Origin: Zoogloeaceae bacterium
GTDB lineage: Bacteria; Pseudomonadota; Gammaproteobacteria; Burkholderiales; Rhodocyclaceae
Direction of reading: 5' to 3'
Assembly: GCA_031267345.1 (NCBI GenBank)
Contig: JAIRZG010000170.1
Span: 1-16,011, forward strand
Length of the DNA: 16,011 bases
The position numbers and the translations under genes were made by a program. Below the pieces are notes generated by a model. It had not been told where the DNA came from and made no database searches. It worked only from the letters and a program-made list of their open reading frames with translations. Shown piece after piece: positions 1 to 6,831 of the stretch (the stretch's first letter is position 1; each line of letters starts with the position of its first letter).

Positions 1-426
1 TCCAGTCTCTCGTCCAGGCCGCAGGAAGACACGCGGGACTTGTGGAAGCGCATGGTCTTTAATGTCCTGACGGGGAACACCGACGACCATCTGCGAAACC
101 ACGGCTTTTTGCGTGTCCGCGACGGATGGCGTCTGTCGCCCGCCTACGACCTGAACCCGAACCCAAAGGCGTTCGCCGCGCGCGCGCATATCCTGCCGAT
201 ACTACCGGGGAACCATCATCCCGCGCTGGAACGCTGCGTCGACGCCGCGCCGTACTTCAAAATGACAACCGCTCTCGTCAAGGAAGGGTTGTTGGCGATA
301 CTGGATTCGCTGGAACGCTGGCGCGATGTCGCGCGGCAAAACGGACTCACGCCGAACGAAATCACCCGCATGGCGGGAGCCTTCGAGCATGAGGGAAAAC
401 GCGCGCTGGTTGCAGCGGTGCGGTAA
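1..426 (+). CDS. HipA-family serine/threonine kinase, C-terminal part (5' end outside window)
   Basis: The frame is open from base 1 and ends at TAA 424-426, so only about 141 C-terminal residues are visible. The segment NTDDHLRNHGFL matches the HipA catalytic loop (Asp and Asn in an N-x-D-x-H-x-x-N pattern). SPAYDLNPNP, some 20 residues later, fits the metal-binding Asp region. HipA proteins are PI3/4-kinase-like Ser/Thr kinases; the well-studied ones act as the toxin of HipBA toxin-antitoxin pairs and phosphorylate aminoacyl-tRNA synthetases such as GltX. The antitoxin HipB would normally lie upstream, outside this window, so I cannot say whether this is a working toxin-antitoxin pair. No frameshift is seen in the visible part. 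The gene runs towards pilA, and the terminator between them fits pilA better than this gene. Confidence 0.85.
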   Translation, partial: SSLSSRPQEDTRDLWKRMVFNVLTGNTDDHLRNHGFLRVRDGWRLSPAYDLNPNPKAFAARAHILPILPGNHHPALERCVDAAPYFKMTTALVKEGLLAILDSLERWRDVARQNGLTPNEITRMAGAFEHEGKRALVAAVR

Positions 427-470
427 AGACGCGCTGGCGCGCGCCTTTCCGTCTGCTCCTGCCCGTCCAC

Positions 471-499
471 AAAAAAAGCCCCCGTTTGCGGGGGGCTTT
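471..499 (-). terminator. Rho-independent terminator of pilA
   Basis: Read on the minus strand, a 9-bp stem (AAAGCCCCC at 475-483 with GGGGGCTTT at 491-499, loop 484-490) is followed by an unbroken T run from 477 down to 471. It lies about 40 bases past the pilA stop codon. On the plus strand the hairpin is followed only by a short T stretch (497-499), so it would stop transcription from the HipA side poorly. Confidence 0.9.
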
Positions 500-540
500 G
501 GGCGGATGTGGGCGTATCTGCATACGCCCGCAACGCAACA

Positions 541-1026
541 TCAGGTGCAGGCACCCGGAATGTATTTTTCCATTTCGCCCATGAAGCCGCTGCCCGTGGC
601 TGCACAAGTCCAGTCGCCGCGTGCGGTGCGATGGAACGTAAGCACAGAGCTTTTCAGCACCAAGGCAGACTTGTTGCCAAAGGTGGTAGTGATGAGATCG
701 CCGGAAGTTACCAGCGGATTTAGCACTTGCGGGACGCCGAGACCTGCCGGGAGTGTGCCGCCTACTTGCCGCGAGCCGGACACCAGATTGGAGCCGGTAT
801 AGCTGGGATCGCATTGATCCTTGCCCGTACCCAGCGCGGTGCGACCTTCCAGGATGCATAGCTCGATGGCGGTGCGCAGGTTGCTCGTTTCGCCATACAC
901 CCGCGTGGCTTGCGTCTTGGCGATGTAATCCTGATACAGCGGAATGGCGATGGCGGCCAGAATGCCGATGATGGCGACCACGATCATCAGTTCGATGAGG
1001 GTGAAGCCTTGTTGAAGTTTCTTCAT
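541..1026 (-). CDS. pilA: Type IVa major pilin (prepilin)
   Basis: A 161-residue prepilin. The short leader MKKLQQG (residues 1-7) would be cut by prepilin peptidase PilD before Phe8, and the conserved Glu5 of the mature protein is Glu12 here (FTLIE). Residues 8-30 form the hydrophobic alpha-1 helix that anchors the subunit in the inner membrane and packs the pilus core. Four cysteines are present: Cys57, Cys72, Cys141 and Cys160. The last pair fits the C-terminal disulfide (D) loop of type IVa pilins; a Cys57-Cys72 bond is inferred. The product should polymerise into type IV pili used for twitching, adhesion and DNA uptake. The start is supported by AAGGAG (1033-1038 read on the minus strand) seven bases upstream. 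No other pilus genes are adjacent. I did not find a convincing sigma-54 promoter in the upstream gap. Confidence 0.95.
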   Translation of the reverse strand: MKKLQQGFTLIELMIVVAIIGILAAIAIPLYQDYIAKTQATRVYGETSNLRTAIELCILEGRTALGTGKDQCDPSYTGSNLVSGSRQVGGTLPAGLGVPQVLNPLVTSGDLITTTFGNKSALVLKSSVLTFHRTARGDWTCAATGSGFMGEMEKYIPGACT

Positions 1027-1048
1027 TTCAATCTCCTTTGAAAAAGAA

Positions 1049-1063
1049 CAGCGGGAACCGCTG
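1049..1063 (-). promoter_or_regulatory. Hairpin in the pilA leader
   Basis: CAGCGG (1049-1054) and CCGCTG (1058-1063) pair perfectly around a 3-base loop. In the pilA transcript the hairpin is followed by a T-rich stretch (TTCTTTTTC, 1048-1040) and then by the ribosome-binding site. It could be a weak attenuator or an mRNA-stabilising stem. The role is inference. Confidence 0.4.
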
Positions 1064-1290
1064 GCAAGACTGTATCAAGAACCATGCCATGCGCACATTG
1101 CCCATGCCATCCGGCCTTTCCGCAAAAACCTGACCATAGAACGCCGCCACAGGCCGCAAAAACTGACGATTTTCGGCACATCGTGGGACTAAACAGGTAA
1201 GGGAGAGGGCGTGAATGAAGGGGAGGAACTCCTGTTTCCACACGGAGAGCGGGGAGATTCGGGCGGTTCCGTCATCATCAATTCATGCGA

Positions 1291-1319
1291 TTGACCGGGT
1301 TTTTCCCTTTCAGATTATT
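1291..1319 (+). promoter_or_regulatory. Possible sigma-70 promoter for the NRDE gene
   Basis: TTGACC (1291-1296) is a good -35 match. A 17-base spacer leads to ATTATT (1314-1319), a weak -10 with about 3 of 6 consensus bases. The expected start of transcription, near 1326, lies just before the terminator-like hairpin at 1345. Confidence 0.4.
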
Positions 1320-1344
1320 CAGGATTTAGAATGACGGCGCGGCG

Positions 1345-1375
1345 GGAAAGCCGTCGGCGCGGTTTTCCGTTTTTT
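1345..1375 (+). terminator. Terminator-like hairpin in the leader of the NRDE gene
   Basis: GGAAAGCCGT (1345-1354) pairs with GCGGTTTTCC (1359-1368) to give a 10-bp stem with two G-T pairs and a CGGC loop. It is followed by G and six Ts (1370-1375), which is the shape of an intrinsic terminator on the plus strand. No plus-strand gene lies between pilA and this point, so it looks like leader attenuation or the end of a short RNA. An alternative stem, GACGGC 1333-1338 with GCCGTC 1350-1355, would use up the 5' arm and block the terminator. Confidence 0.6.
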
Positions 1376-1414
1376 ATACAAGGCTCAAATGAAGACCTCC
1401 CCCGGTGTTATGCC

Positions 1415-2164
1415 ATGTGCCTGATTCTTTTCGCCTGGCGGGTTGCCGCCGACTTTCCGCTGGCGCTGGCGGCCAACCGGGATGAGGCGTATCGCCGTCC
1501 CGCCTTGCCGCTGGCGCGTTGGCGCGAGGATCCGGAAATCATTGGCGGGCGGGACGCGCAGGCGGGCGGCGGCTGGCTGGCCTGCCATGCGGACGGGCGC
1601 TTCGCCGCCGTGACCAATGTGCGTCAGCCGCGCGAGAACGACGCGCCGCGCTCGCGCGGCAGCCTTGTGCAAAACTATTTTGCGAGCAACTTGCAACCCA
1701 TTGAATTCATTAAAGAAATACAGATGGAATCCTATGCTGGATTTAACTTGATTGTCGGTAATCGCCAGGAACTCTGCTATGGCTCCAACCGGAACGACGC
1801 GCAACCCGTGGCGTTGCCGCCCGGTGTGTATGGGCTTTCCAATCATCGGCTGGACACGCCCTGGCCCAAGTTGAGACGCGCCAAAGCCGCCTTTGTCGCC
1901 GCCCTCGCCACCCTGCCCGACAAAGCGGCTTTTTTCCGCTTGCTCGCGGATCGCGATCTCGCGGACGATGCGGAACTTCCCCAAACCGGCGTACCGTTCG
2001 CCGTGGAGCGGATGCTCTCCGCCATTTTTATCGCTACGCCCGACTACGGCACCCGCGCTTCCACCCTGATGCTGGCGCATACTGACGGACATTTCAGTAT
2101 GCTGGAACGCAGTTTCGGGCCGGAAGGCCGTTTTCTGGGTGAGGTTTGCCAGACAACTGCCTAA
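1415..2164 (+). CDS. NRDE/TANGO2-family protein
   Basis: A 249-residue protein that opens with MCLILFAW and carries Asn-Arg-Asp-Glu at residues 21-24, the signature of the NRDE (TANGO2) family, in which the Cys at position 2 is also typical. The GFNLIVGN stretch and the following SNHRLDTPWPK motif fit the rest of the family fold. Members occur from bacteria to mitochondria. The human protein is linked to a metabolic disease, and a heme-handling role has been proposed, so the bacterial function is not settled. The ATG at 1415 is preferred over an upstream ATG at 1331 because the family starts at MCLI. No clear Shine-Dalgarno sequence precedes it. An AT-richer patch lies at about 1670-1780. cysH starts 44 bases after the stop codon. 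Confidence 0.85.
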   Translation: MCLILFAWRVAADFPLALAANRDEAYRRPALPLARWREDPEIIGGRDAQAGGGWLACHADGRFAAVTNVRQPRENDAPRSRGSLVQNYFASNLQPIEFIKEIQMESYAGFNLIVGNRQELCYGSNRNDAQPVALPPGVYGLSNHRLDTPWPKLRRAKAAFVAALATLPDKAAFFRLLADRDLADDAELPQTGVPFAVERMLSAIFIATPDYGTRASTLMLAHTDGHFSMLERSFGPEGRFLGEVCQTTA

Positions 2165-2208
2165 AACCTCCAGACGCCCGACAACGGGTTTTATCAGGAA
2201 TCCAGAAC

Positions 2209-2994
2209 ATGAGCGCTTTTACCCCCTTGCCGCAAAAGAACCTGCCGCAAAATCCCGCCACGCATCCGCCACTCACTCCGGAATTGCTGCAAACGCTGGC
2301 GGGCAAAGTCACCGCCGCCGAAGACTGTCTGCGCCGCATTGCCCGCGACCACGCGCCCGCCGCCTTCGCCAGCAGTCTGGGCGCGGAAGACATGGCGCTT
2401 GCGGATCTGATCCTGAAAAACGCGCTGCCCATCCGTATCTTCACGCTGGATACCGGACGTCTGCACCCGGAAACCTGCGACCTGCTGGCGGCTGTTGAAC
2501 AGCATTACGGCAGACGTTTTGAAGTCTTTTACCCCGAACATACGGCGCTGGAAGCCTTTGTTTCCACGCACGGCATCAACGCCTTTTACGCTTCCGTCGC
2601 GGCGCGGCGTCAATGTTGCCGCATCCGCAAGGTCGAACCGTTGCGGCGCGCCCTGATGGACTGTAAAGCCTGGATTACCGGAATGCGCGCCCAGCAGTCC
2701 GCCACACGCCAAGGGCTTGCCGCGCAGGAATTCGACGCCGAACATGGACTGGAAAAATTCAACCCGCTGGCGGACTGGAGTGAGAAGGAAGTCTGGGGCT
2801 ACATCCGCAGCCGGAATATTCCCTACAACCCGCTGCATGACCGCTTCTACCCCAGCATCGGCTGCGCTCCCTGCACCCGCGCGCTGGCGGTGGGCGAAGA
2901 CATCCGCGCCGGTCGCTGGTGGTGGGAAGACCCGGAAACCAGGGAATGCGGGCTGCATTCCAGAGGACGGAAGACAGCGGACGGAAGACTGTAA
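2209..2994 (+). CDS. cysH: Adenosine 5'-phosphosulfate (APS) reductase
   Basis: A 261-residue enzyme of assimilatory sulfate reduction that reduces APS to sulfite and AMP with electrons from thioredoxin. The nucleotide-binding PP-loop is SSLGAEDM (residues 55-62). The pairs Cys136-Cys137 and Cys219/Cys222 are the [4Fe-4S] ligands that separate APS reductases from the cluster-free PAPS reductases of enterobacteria. The catalytic cysteine is Cys247 in ECGLH. The ATG at 2209 was chosen because AGGA (2196-2199) lies nine bases upstream and the leftover N-terminus is short; an in-frame ATG at 2146 would overlap the preceding gene. The tail after ECGLH is coded by an out-of-frame 14-base tandem duplication (2965-2989), so its sequence may be a recent change. 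No other cys genes are adjacent. Confidence 0.93.
   Translation: MSAFTPLPQKNLPQNPATHPPLTPELLQTLAGKVTAAEDCLRRIARDHAPAAFASSLGAEDMALADLILKNALPIRIFTLDTGRLHPETCDLLAAVEQHYGRRFEVFYPEHTALEAFVSTHGINAFYASVAARRQCCRIRKVEPLRRALMDCKAWITGMRAQQSATRQGLAAQEFDAEHGLEKFNPLADWSEKEVWGYIRSRNIPYNPLHDRFYPSIGCAPCTRALAVGEDIRAGRWWWEDPETRECGLHSRGRKTADGRL
2965..2989 (+). repeat. 14-bp tandem duplication at the end of cysH
   Basis: The unit GGACGGAAGACAGC (2965-2978) is followed at once by a second, 11-base copy GGACGGAAGAC (2979-2989). The unit length is not a multiple of three, so the duplication shifts the frame and sets the last residues and the stop codon of CysH. Confidence 0.7.
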
Positions 2995-3023
2995 AAACCG
3001 GCGCAGGATACAGGGTTTTCCGG

Positions 3024-3341
3024 CTATTGTGGCGCGTCCGCGTCAGACGTTTCGCTGTCTTTTGGTACGCCGTCTTCCGGGAGGGGAATAAACACTTCGT
3101 CGCGTTTGATCATGCCGAGTTCAAAGCGGGCGCGTTCTTCGATGGCGTCGTAGCCGGTCTTCAGGTCGCGCACTTCGGCGTCAAGGCCGGTATTGCGGAT
3201 TTCAAGCCGCTGACTGGCTTCCTGATGTTGCTGAAGCTGGCGGTCATATTCCCACACCTTGAGCCAACCGCCCTTGCCAAACCACAACGGGTATTGCAGC
3301 AGCAGCAAGAGGGCGAGGAGGGCAAAGGTGAACCAGCGCAT
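3024..3341 (-). CDS. ftsB: Cell division protein FtsB (septum formation initiator)
   Basis: A 105-residue bitopic membrane protein. After a very short cytoplasmic end, residues 4-20 form one transmembrane helix rich in Leu. Residues from about 30 to 65 are a charged coiled coil in the periplasm (LQQHQEASQRLEIRNTGLDA). The next part (YDAIEERARFELGMIKRDEVFI) matches the conserved region that contacts FtsL and FtsQ. FtsB joins FtsL and FtsQ in the divisome and helps activate septal wall synthesis by FtsWI. It follows eno on the same strand, the usual place for ftsB in beta- and gammaproteobacteria, here with a 220-base gap that contains a palindromic repeat. No good Shine-Dalgarno sequence precedes the start. 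The C-terminal tail is Asp/Glu-rich and probably disordered. Confidence 0.9.
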   Translation of the reverse strand: MRWFTFALLALLLLLQYPLWFGKGGWLKVWEYDRQLQQHQEASQRLEIRNTGLDAEVRDLKTGYDAIEERARFELGMIKRDEVFIPLPEDGVPKDSETSDADAPQ

Positions 3342-3510
3342 GGGGATAGGTCATTCCGGCAAGTGCGCGTCAAAAGCTGCGGGAAAGGAATTCCCGTCGC
3401 GCGGGTTGCTTTAAAGCCCGCAGGACGCGCAGCGCGAGAAAACGTATGGACATAATGAATCGGTTTCCTGTATTCAATGACGACGCGACTTCGGATGCCT
3501 CCCGAATCAC

Positions 3511-3538
3511 CGTCATTCCCGCTTGCGCGGAAATGACG
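3511..3538. repeat. Intergenic palindromic repeat between eno and ftsB
   Basis: CGTCATTCCCGC (3511-3522) pairs with GCGGAAATGACG (3527-3538) around a TTGC loop, with one C-A mismatch. The pattern CGTCATTCCCGC-loop-GCGGGAATGACG is a familiar kind of dispersed intergenic palindrome in proteobacteria. No T run follows on the minus strand, so it is not an ordinary terminator. It may stabilise or process the eno-ftsB transcript. I saw no second copy in this window. Confidence 0.6.
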
Positions 3539-3561
3539 AATTCCGGCCTGTTCAAAGTTTC

Positions 3562-4845
3562 CTAGCGAAGATTATAAAAAGTTTCGCGTCCTGGATAGGC
3601 GGCGGTGTCGCCCAGGTCTTCCTCGATACGCAGCAGCTGGTTGTATTTGGCGACGCGGTCGGAACGCGACAGCGAGCCGGTCTTGATTTGTCCGGCGTTG
3701 AGTCCCACGGCGATGTCGGCGATGGTGCTGTCCTCGGTTTCGCCGGAACGGTGCGAAATGACGGCGGTGTAACCGGCGCGTTTGGCCATTTCCACGGCGG
3801 CGAAGGTTTCCGACAGGGTTCCGATCTGGTTGATCTTGATCAGGATGGAATTGGCGACGCCTTTTTGTATGCCTTCTTTCAGGATGCGGGTGTTGGTGAC
3901 GAAAAGGTCGTCACCGACAATCTGCACCTTTTTGCCCAACCGTTCGGTCAGGAGTTTCCAGCCTGCCCAGTCGCCTTCCGCCATGCCGTCTTCAATCGAG
4001 ACGATGGGAAATTGTTCCGCAAGGTTCGCCAGATAATCGACAAACTGCGCGGCGGAAAGCGTCAGTTTTTCGCCCGCGAGGTGGTATTTGCCGTCCTTGT
4101 GGAATTCGGAAGCGGCGCAATCGAGCGCGATCAGCACGTCCTTGCCGGGGATATAACCCGCCTGTTCAATGGCTTGCAGGATAAGCTGGATGGCTTCGGC
4201 GTGGCGCTTCAAGTTGGGGGCAAAACCGCCTTCGTCGCCCACGGCGGTGGAGAGGCCTTTTTTATCGAGCAGCTTTTTCAGGGCATGGAAGGTTTCCGCG
4301 CCGCAGCGCAGCGCCTCGCGGAAAGTCACCGCGCCAACCGGCATAATCATGAATTCCTGAATGTCCAGACTGTTGTTGGCATGCGCGCCGCCGTTGATGA
4401 TGTTCATCATCGGAACCGGCATCTGCATCGGCCCCATGCCGCCGAAATAGCGGTAGAGCGGCAGGCCGGATTCTTCGGCGGCGGCGCGGGCGACAGACAT
4501 GGAAACGGCGAGAATGGCGTTCGCGCCCAGCCGCGATTTGTTTTCCGTGCCGTCGAGATCGATCAGGGTCTGGTCGATGAAGGCTTGTTCCTGCGCGTCC
4601 AGGCCGATGATGGCTTCGGAAATTTCGGTGTTGATGTGCTCCACCGCCTGCAAGACGCCCCTGCCCAGATAGCGGTTTTTGTTGCCGTCACGCAGTTCAA
4701 TGGCCTCGCGCGAGCCGGTGGACGCGCCGGAAGGTACGGCAGCGCGCCCCATGACGCCGGATTCAAGCAGCACGTCGCACTCAACCGTGGGATTGCCGCG
4801 TGAATCAAGAATCTCGCGGGCGATGACATCAACAACTGAACTCAT
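3562..4845 (-). CDS. eno: Enolase (phosphopyruvate hydratase)
   Basis: A full-length 427-residue enolase that converts 2-phosphoglycerate to phosphoenolpyruvate in glycolysis; it is also a component of the RNA degradosome in some bacteria. The Mg-binding residues Asp242, Glu285 (SIEDGMAEGD) and Asp312 (GDDLFVTN) are present. So are the catalytic pair Glu205 (GDEGGFAPN) and Lys338, and SHRSGETED at 364-372. The N-terminal loop PSGASTG (38-44) closes over the active site. The start is fixed by AGGAGA (4851-4856 on the minus strand) six bases upstream. In related genomes eno directly follows kdsA; here two restriction-modification genes separate them. The left copy of an 11-bp inverted repeat (4859-4869) touches its leader. 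Whether eno has its own promoter inside the cassette is not clear from sequence. Confidence 0.98.
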   Translation of the reverse strand: MSSVVDVIAREILDSRGNPTVECDVLLESGVMGRAAVPSGASTGSREAIELRDGNKNRYLGRGVLQAVEHINTEISEAIIGLDAQEQAFIDQTLIDLDGTENKSRLGANAILAVSMSVARAAAEESGLPLYRYFGGMGPMQMPVPMMNIINGGAHANNSLDIQEFMIMPVGAVTFREALRCGAETFHALKKLLDKKGLSTAVGDEGGFAPNLKRHAEAIQLILQAIEQAGYIPGKDVLIALDCAASEFHKDGKYHLAGEKLTLSAAQFVDYLANLAEQFPIVSIEDGMAEGDWAGWKLLTERLGKKVQIVGDDLFVTNTRILKEGIQKGVANSILIKINQIGTLSETFAAVEMAKRAGYTAVISHRSGETEDSTIADIAVGLNAGQIKTGSLSRSDRVAKYNQLLRIEEDLGDTAAYPGRETFYNLR

Positions 4846-4858
4846 GGTTTTCTCCTGT

Positions 4859-4869
4859 GAATTGCATAA
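4859..4869 (+). repeat. Left copy of 11-bp inverted repeat bracketing the R-M genes
   Basis: GAATTGCATAA lies between the endonuclease stop codon and the eno ribosome-binding site. Its exact reverse complement occurs at 6848-6858, just outside the methyltransferase gene. Confidence 0.75.
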
Positions 4870-4891
4870 TGAATGTTAAAAACGGGATAGC

Positions 4892-5887
4892 TCAATCCTG
4901 AATCCAATGTCGTACTTTTCGGGCTTCGGCAATATATTGTGGCAAAGGATAATCTCGCCGATCATTGGGTAGAATTATGGCTGTTCGCAGATGTTGTTTA
5001 AATTTTTTCAGGCCGCCTACAAGATTTTCGGCTGCCAGTCTGCTTACTTCTGCATTGCTGATTTCGATCTTGTACTTTTCGTCAAATGACAGAAGATTCC
5101 GATCAAAAGCGGTATGATGCAGTTTGCACAGCGCAATTCCGTTTTGGGTTTCATCAGTACTTGTGGCGGCGGCTACAGGAATGATATGCGCCGCATCAAT
5201 TAGTTTCAACTGAATACCACAGGCTGCACAGCGGTGTTCGTAGGCTCCAAGTACTCGTTTTCGGAAATCGGCAGTACGGTATTTACGGGCAATCTGCGAA
5301 AGAATGATCTGACGTTCTTGATTCTTTACCTTGGTAATCTGTGTCTCGGTCAACATATCAAGGTTATTCAATAACGACATATCATTGATAGCGGCTTTTC
5401 CGGTAAGATGGAGAGATGCTGCATTTAGCGCGTACTCAACCAGAAACTCAGAACGAAACGCAACCGCTATTTCTCCATTTTGGCGATGATGGATGGAAAA
5501 AGCGCGTGAATGGGCATCTTGCAGGGTTTCCTCTTTTACCTGAATCGAAGGAGATTGCGAAGATTGTTCATCGTGTTTCTGAATGTCAAAACCTACGAAA
5601 ACCTCGTACCCAGAGTGCCACCCCAGCAGCAGCGTAGTTTCCCCAAGACCTGCGCTGGGTACAACACCGGTAAGTTGTATACGGTATTCGTTTTTGGCGC
5701 GGGCGGCGCTACCGCCATGAGTACAATTCCAGATGTAGATACAAACGTCAAATCCCTTTTCATTGCTACGAAACAGACGAAGCCTGAAAGGCTTGCTAGA
5801 GTCCAGAATCAGAGCTTGCCAACCACTTGCGTCAACAGCGTCCAATATCTGGGCAAGTAACTGCTTAAAGCTGAGTGGCGAGGCCAT
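4892..5887 (-). CDS. HNH restriction endonuclease, partner of the adjacent methyltransferase
   Basis: A 331-residue protein with an HNH (beta-beta-alpha-metal) nuclease domain at about residues 208-270. Cys220-x-x-Cys223 and Cys254-x-x-His257 frame a zinc site. DAAHIIPV (231-238) gives the catalytic His234, Asn249 is the central N, and His258 with Asp262 completes the motif. The first 160 residues contain a conserved-looking block (IYIWNCTHGG and NEYRIQLTGV, about 50-75) that I associate from memory with HNH enzymes paired with methylases; it may recognise DNA. The start codon at 5887 is preceded by AGAGGGA (5894-5900 on the minus strand), which lies inside the end of the methyltransferase gene, and the two genes overlap by 23 bases, so translation is probably coupled. 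Base composition is AT-richer than the flanking housekeeping genes (45-48% GC in sampled lines), which suggests transfer. The target site cannot be read from sequence. Confidence 0.85.
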   Translation of the reverse strand: MASPLSFKQLLAQILDAVDASGWQALILDSSKPFRLRLFRSNEKGFDVCIYIWNCTHGGSAARAKNEYRIQLTGVVPSAGLGETTLLLGWHSGYEVFVGFDIQKHDEQSSQSPSIQVKEETLQDAHSRAFSIHHRQNGEIAVAFRSEFLVEYALNAASLHLTGKAAINDMSLLNNLDMLTETQITKVKNQERQIILSQIARKYRTADFRKRVLGAYEHRCAACGIQLKLIDAAHIIPVAAATSTDETQNGIALCKLHHTAFDRNLLSFDEKYKIEISNAEVSRLAAENLVGGLKKFKQHLRTAIILPNDRRDYPLPQYIAEARKVRHWIQD

Positions 5888-6815
5888 TGGCGGTCCCTCT
5901 GCTAGTTGTTTTGGAAATTACGCGATCAAGTGGAAAAGAATCAAAACGGAAAATACTTCCTTCCAGATATTCCCGGGAAATTTCTGAGGCCAGCCAATAC
6001 CGTCCAAGCGTCTCTGCAACCAGACCGGTAGTGTTTGAACCCGCAAACATGTCATAAACCAGATCACCTTCGTCAGTCAAAAATTTGATAAAGAATTCCG
6101 CGAAACCTGATGGAAAGCGGGCTGGGTGAATTTTCAGCCCGGCGGCGCGACACATTTTCTGGTAGGCGCTGTTGCTGTCAGTATTTGCCAGTTCAAGCAA
6201 ATTTGGAGGAATGGCGCCGCCATTATCACGTCTGAAGTTGTCCGAAATGTCATGACCGCTTGGGCGTAATTTTGCTACATAGCCGTTTTTCAGCAGGTTT
6301 TTCATGCTGTCGCTGTAGGGTTTTAATACCCTGCGATTGTCGGCTTTTGGATTTTGCGATTTTGACAACCACCATACTACGTTCACGCTATCCTTCACCC
6401 GAATGCGTCGAACGTTAACCCATTCTGCTGGTGCGGGGAGGCGCGCGGGGTTGTAATGATAAAACTCTTGTGCAAGGTAAAACCCGGTTTCCCTGACCAG
6501 TCGCACCAACAGTTCAAACATATAGATGCTGCGTACCGGAAAGCCGGGCATGTATGCGCCACCCAAGTCGAGAACAAAGGAACCTGTAGGTTTAAGAATA
6601 CGGCGCAGATGTCCAGCAAAACCCATGAACCAATCTACATACTTGTCCTCATCTTCGTTTCCATATTCTTTTTTGCGTTTCAACGCGAAAGGCGGGGAAG
6701 TGAGAATGAGATCGACAGATTCACTCTCAATTTGAGGCAGAAAAGCCAAGCTGTCACCTAAATGGGCTTCACCGAGGGGTGTGGTATAGAACAGCTTGGG
6801 TCTGATGTTGGTCAT
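5865..6815 (-). CDS. Beta-class DNA methyltransferase, probably N4-cytosine specific
   Basis: A 316-residue DNA methyltransferase. Motif IV, TSPPF (residues 39-43), comes first; motif I, the AdoMet-binding loop DMFAGSNTTG (255-264), comes near the C-terminus. That order defines the beta class. Ser-Pro-Pro-Phe in motif IV is typical of N4-cytosine enzymes such as M.PvuII, though an adenine target is not excluded. The middle (about 90-230) should hold the target-recognition region. It would protect host DNA from the overlapping HNH nuclease. The ATG at 6815 (MTNIRP) was chosen because it clears the kdsA stop codon by 16 bases; an in-frame ATG at 6890 would run 59 bases into kdsA. No strong ribosome-binding site precedes it, so it may depend on read-through translation from kdsA. 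Composition is AT-richer than its neighbours, and no controller (C) protein gene is present. Confidence 0.9.
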   Translation of the reverse strand: MTNIRPKLFYTTPLGEAHLGDSLAFLPQIESESVDLILTSPPFALKRKKEYGNEDEDKYVDWFMGFAGHLRRILKPTGSFVLDLGGAYMPGFPVRSIYMFELLVRLVRETGFYLAQEFYHYNPARLPAPAEWVNVRRIRVKDSVNVVWWLSKSQNPKADNRRVLKPYSDSMKNLLKNGYVAKLRPSGHDISDNFRRDNGGAIPPNLLELANTDSNSAYQKMCRAAGLKIHPARFPSGFAEFFIKFLTDEGDLVYDMFAGSNTTGLVAETLGRYWLASEISREYLEGSIFRFDSFPLDRVISKTTSRGTANGLATQL

Positions 6816-6831
6816 TGTGGGTGCTTTTGAG

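Larger units (their letters stand above)
1027..1330. other. Intergenic region between divergent pilA and the NRDE gene
   Basis: Left part of the 388-base gap. It contains the pilA ribosome-binding site (1033-1038), a small leader hairpin (1049-1063), an inverted repeat AAACAGG 1191-1197 / CCTGTTT 1231-1237, and a promoter-like sequence on the plus strand (1291-1319). Minus-strand frames of about 70 codons cross it, but they resemble nothing I know and none has a good ribosome-binding site, so I call no gene here. Confidence 0.6.

Noticed and set aside
1023..1243. Minus-strand frames of 71-72 codons upstream of pilA
   Set aside because: No recognisable motif and no ribosome-binding site, and they run into the pilA start. 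Most likely chance open frames in the leader region.
1040..1250. Sigma-54 (-24/-12) promoter for pilA
   Set aside because: Pilin genes often have one, but I could not find a GG-N10-GC site with good flanks on the minus strand here.
2194..2958. Minus-strand frame of 254 codons opposite cysH
   Set aside because: Antisense of APS reductase with no motif of its own.
2990..3023. Shared terminator between convergent cysH and ftsB
   Set aside because: AAAACC and GGTTTT can pair across a 14-base loop, but the stem is weak and the loop large, so I do not call a terminator.
3523..4803. A 426-codon plus-strand frame opposite eno
   Set aside because: It is the antisense of enolase in a GC-rich gene; the protein is Gly/Asp/His-rich without family motifs, while the eno frame has every catalytic residue.
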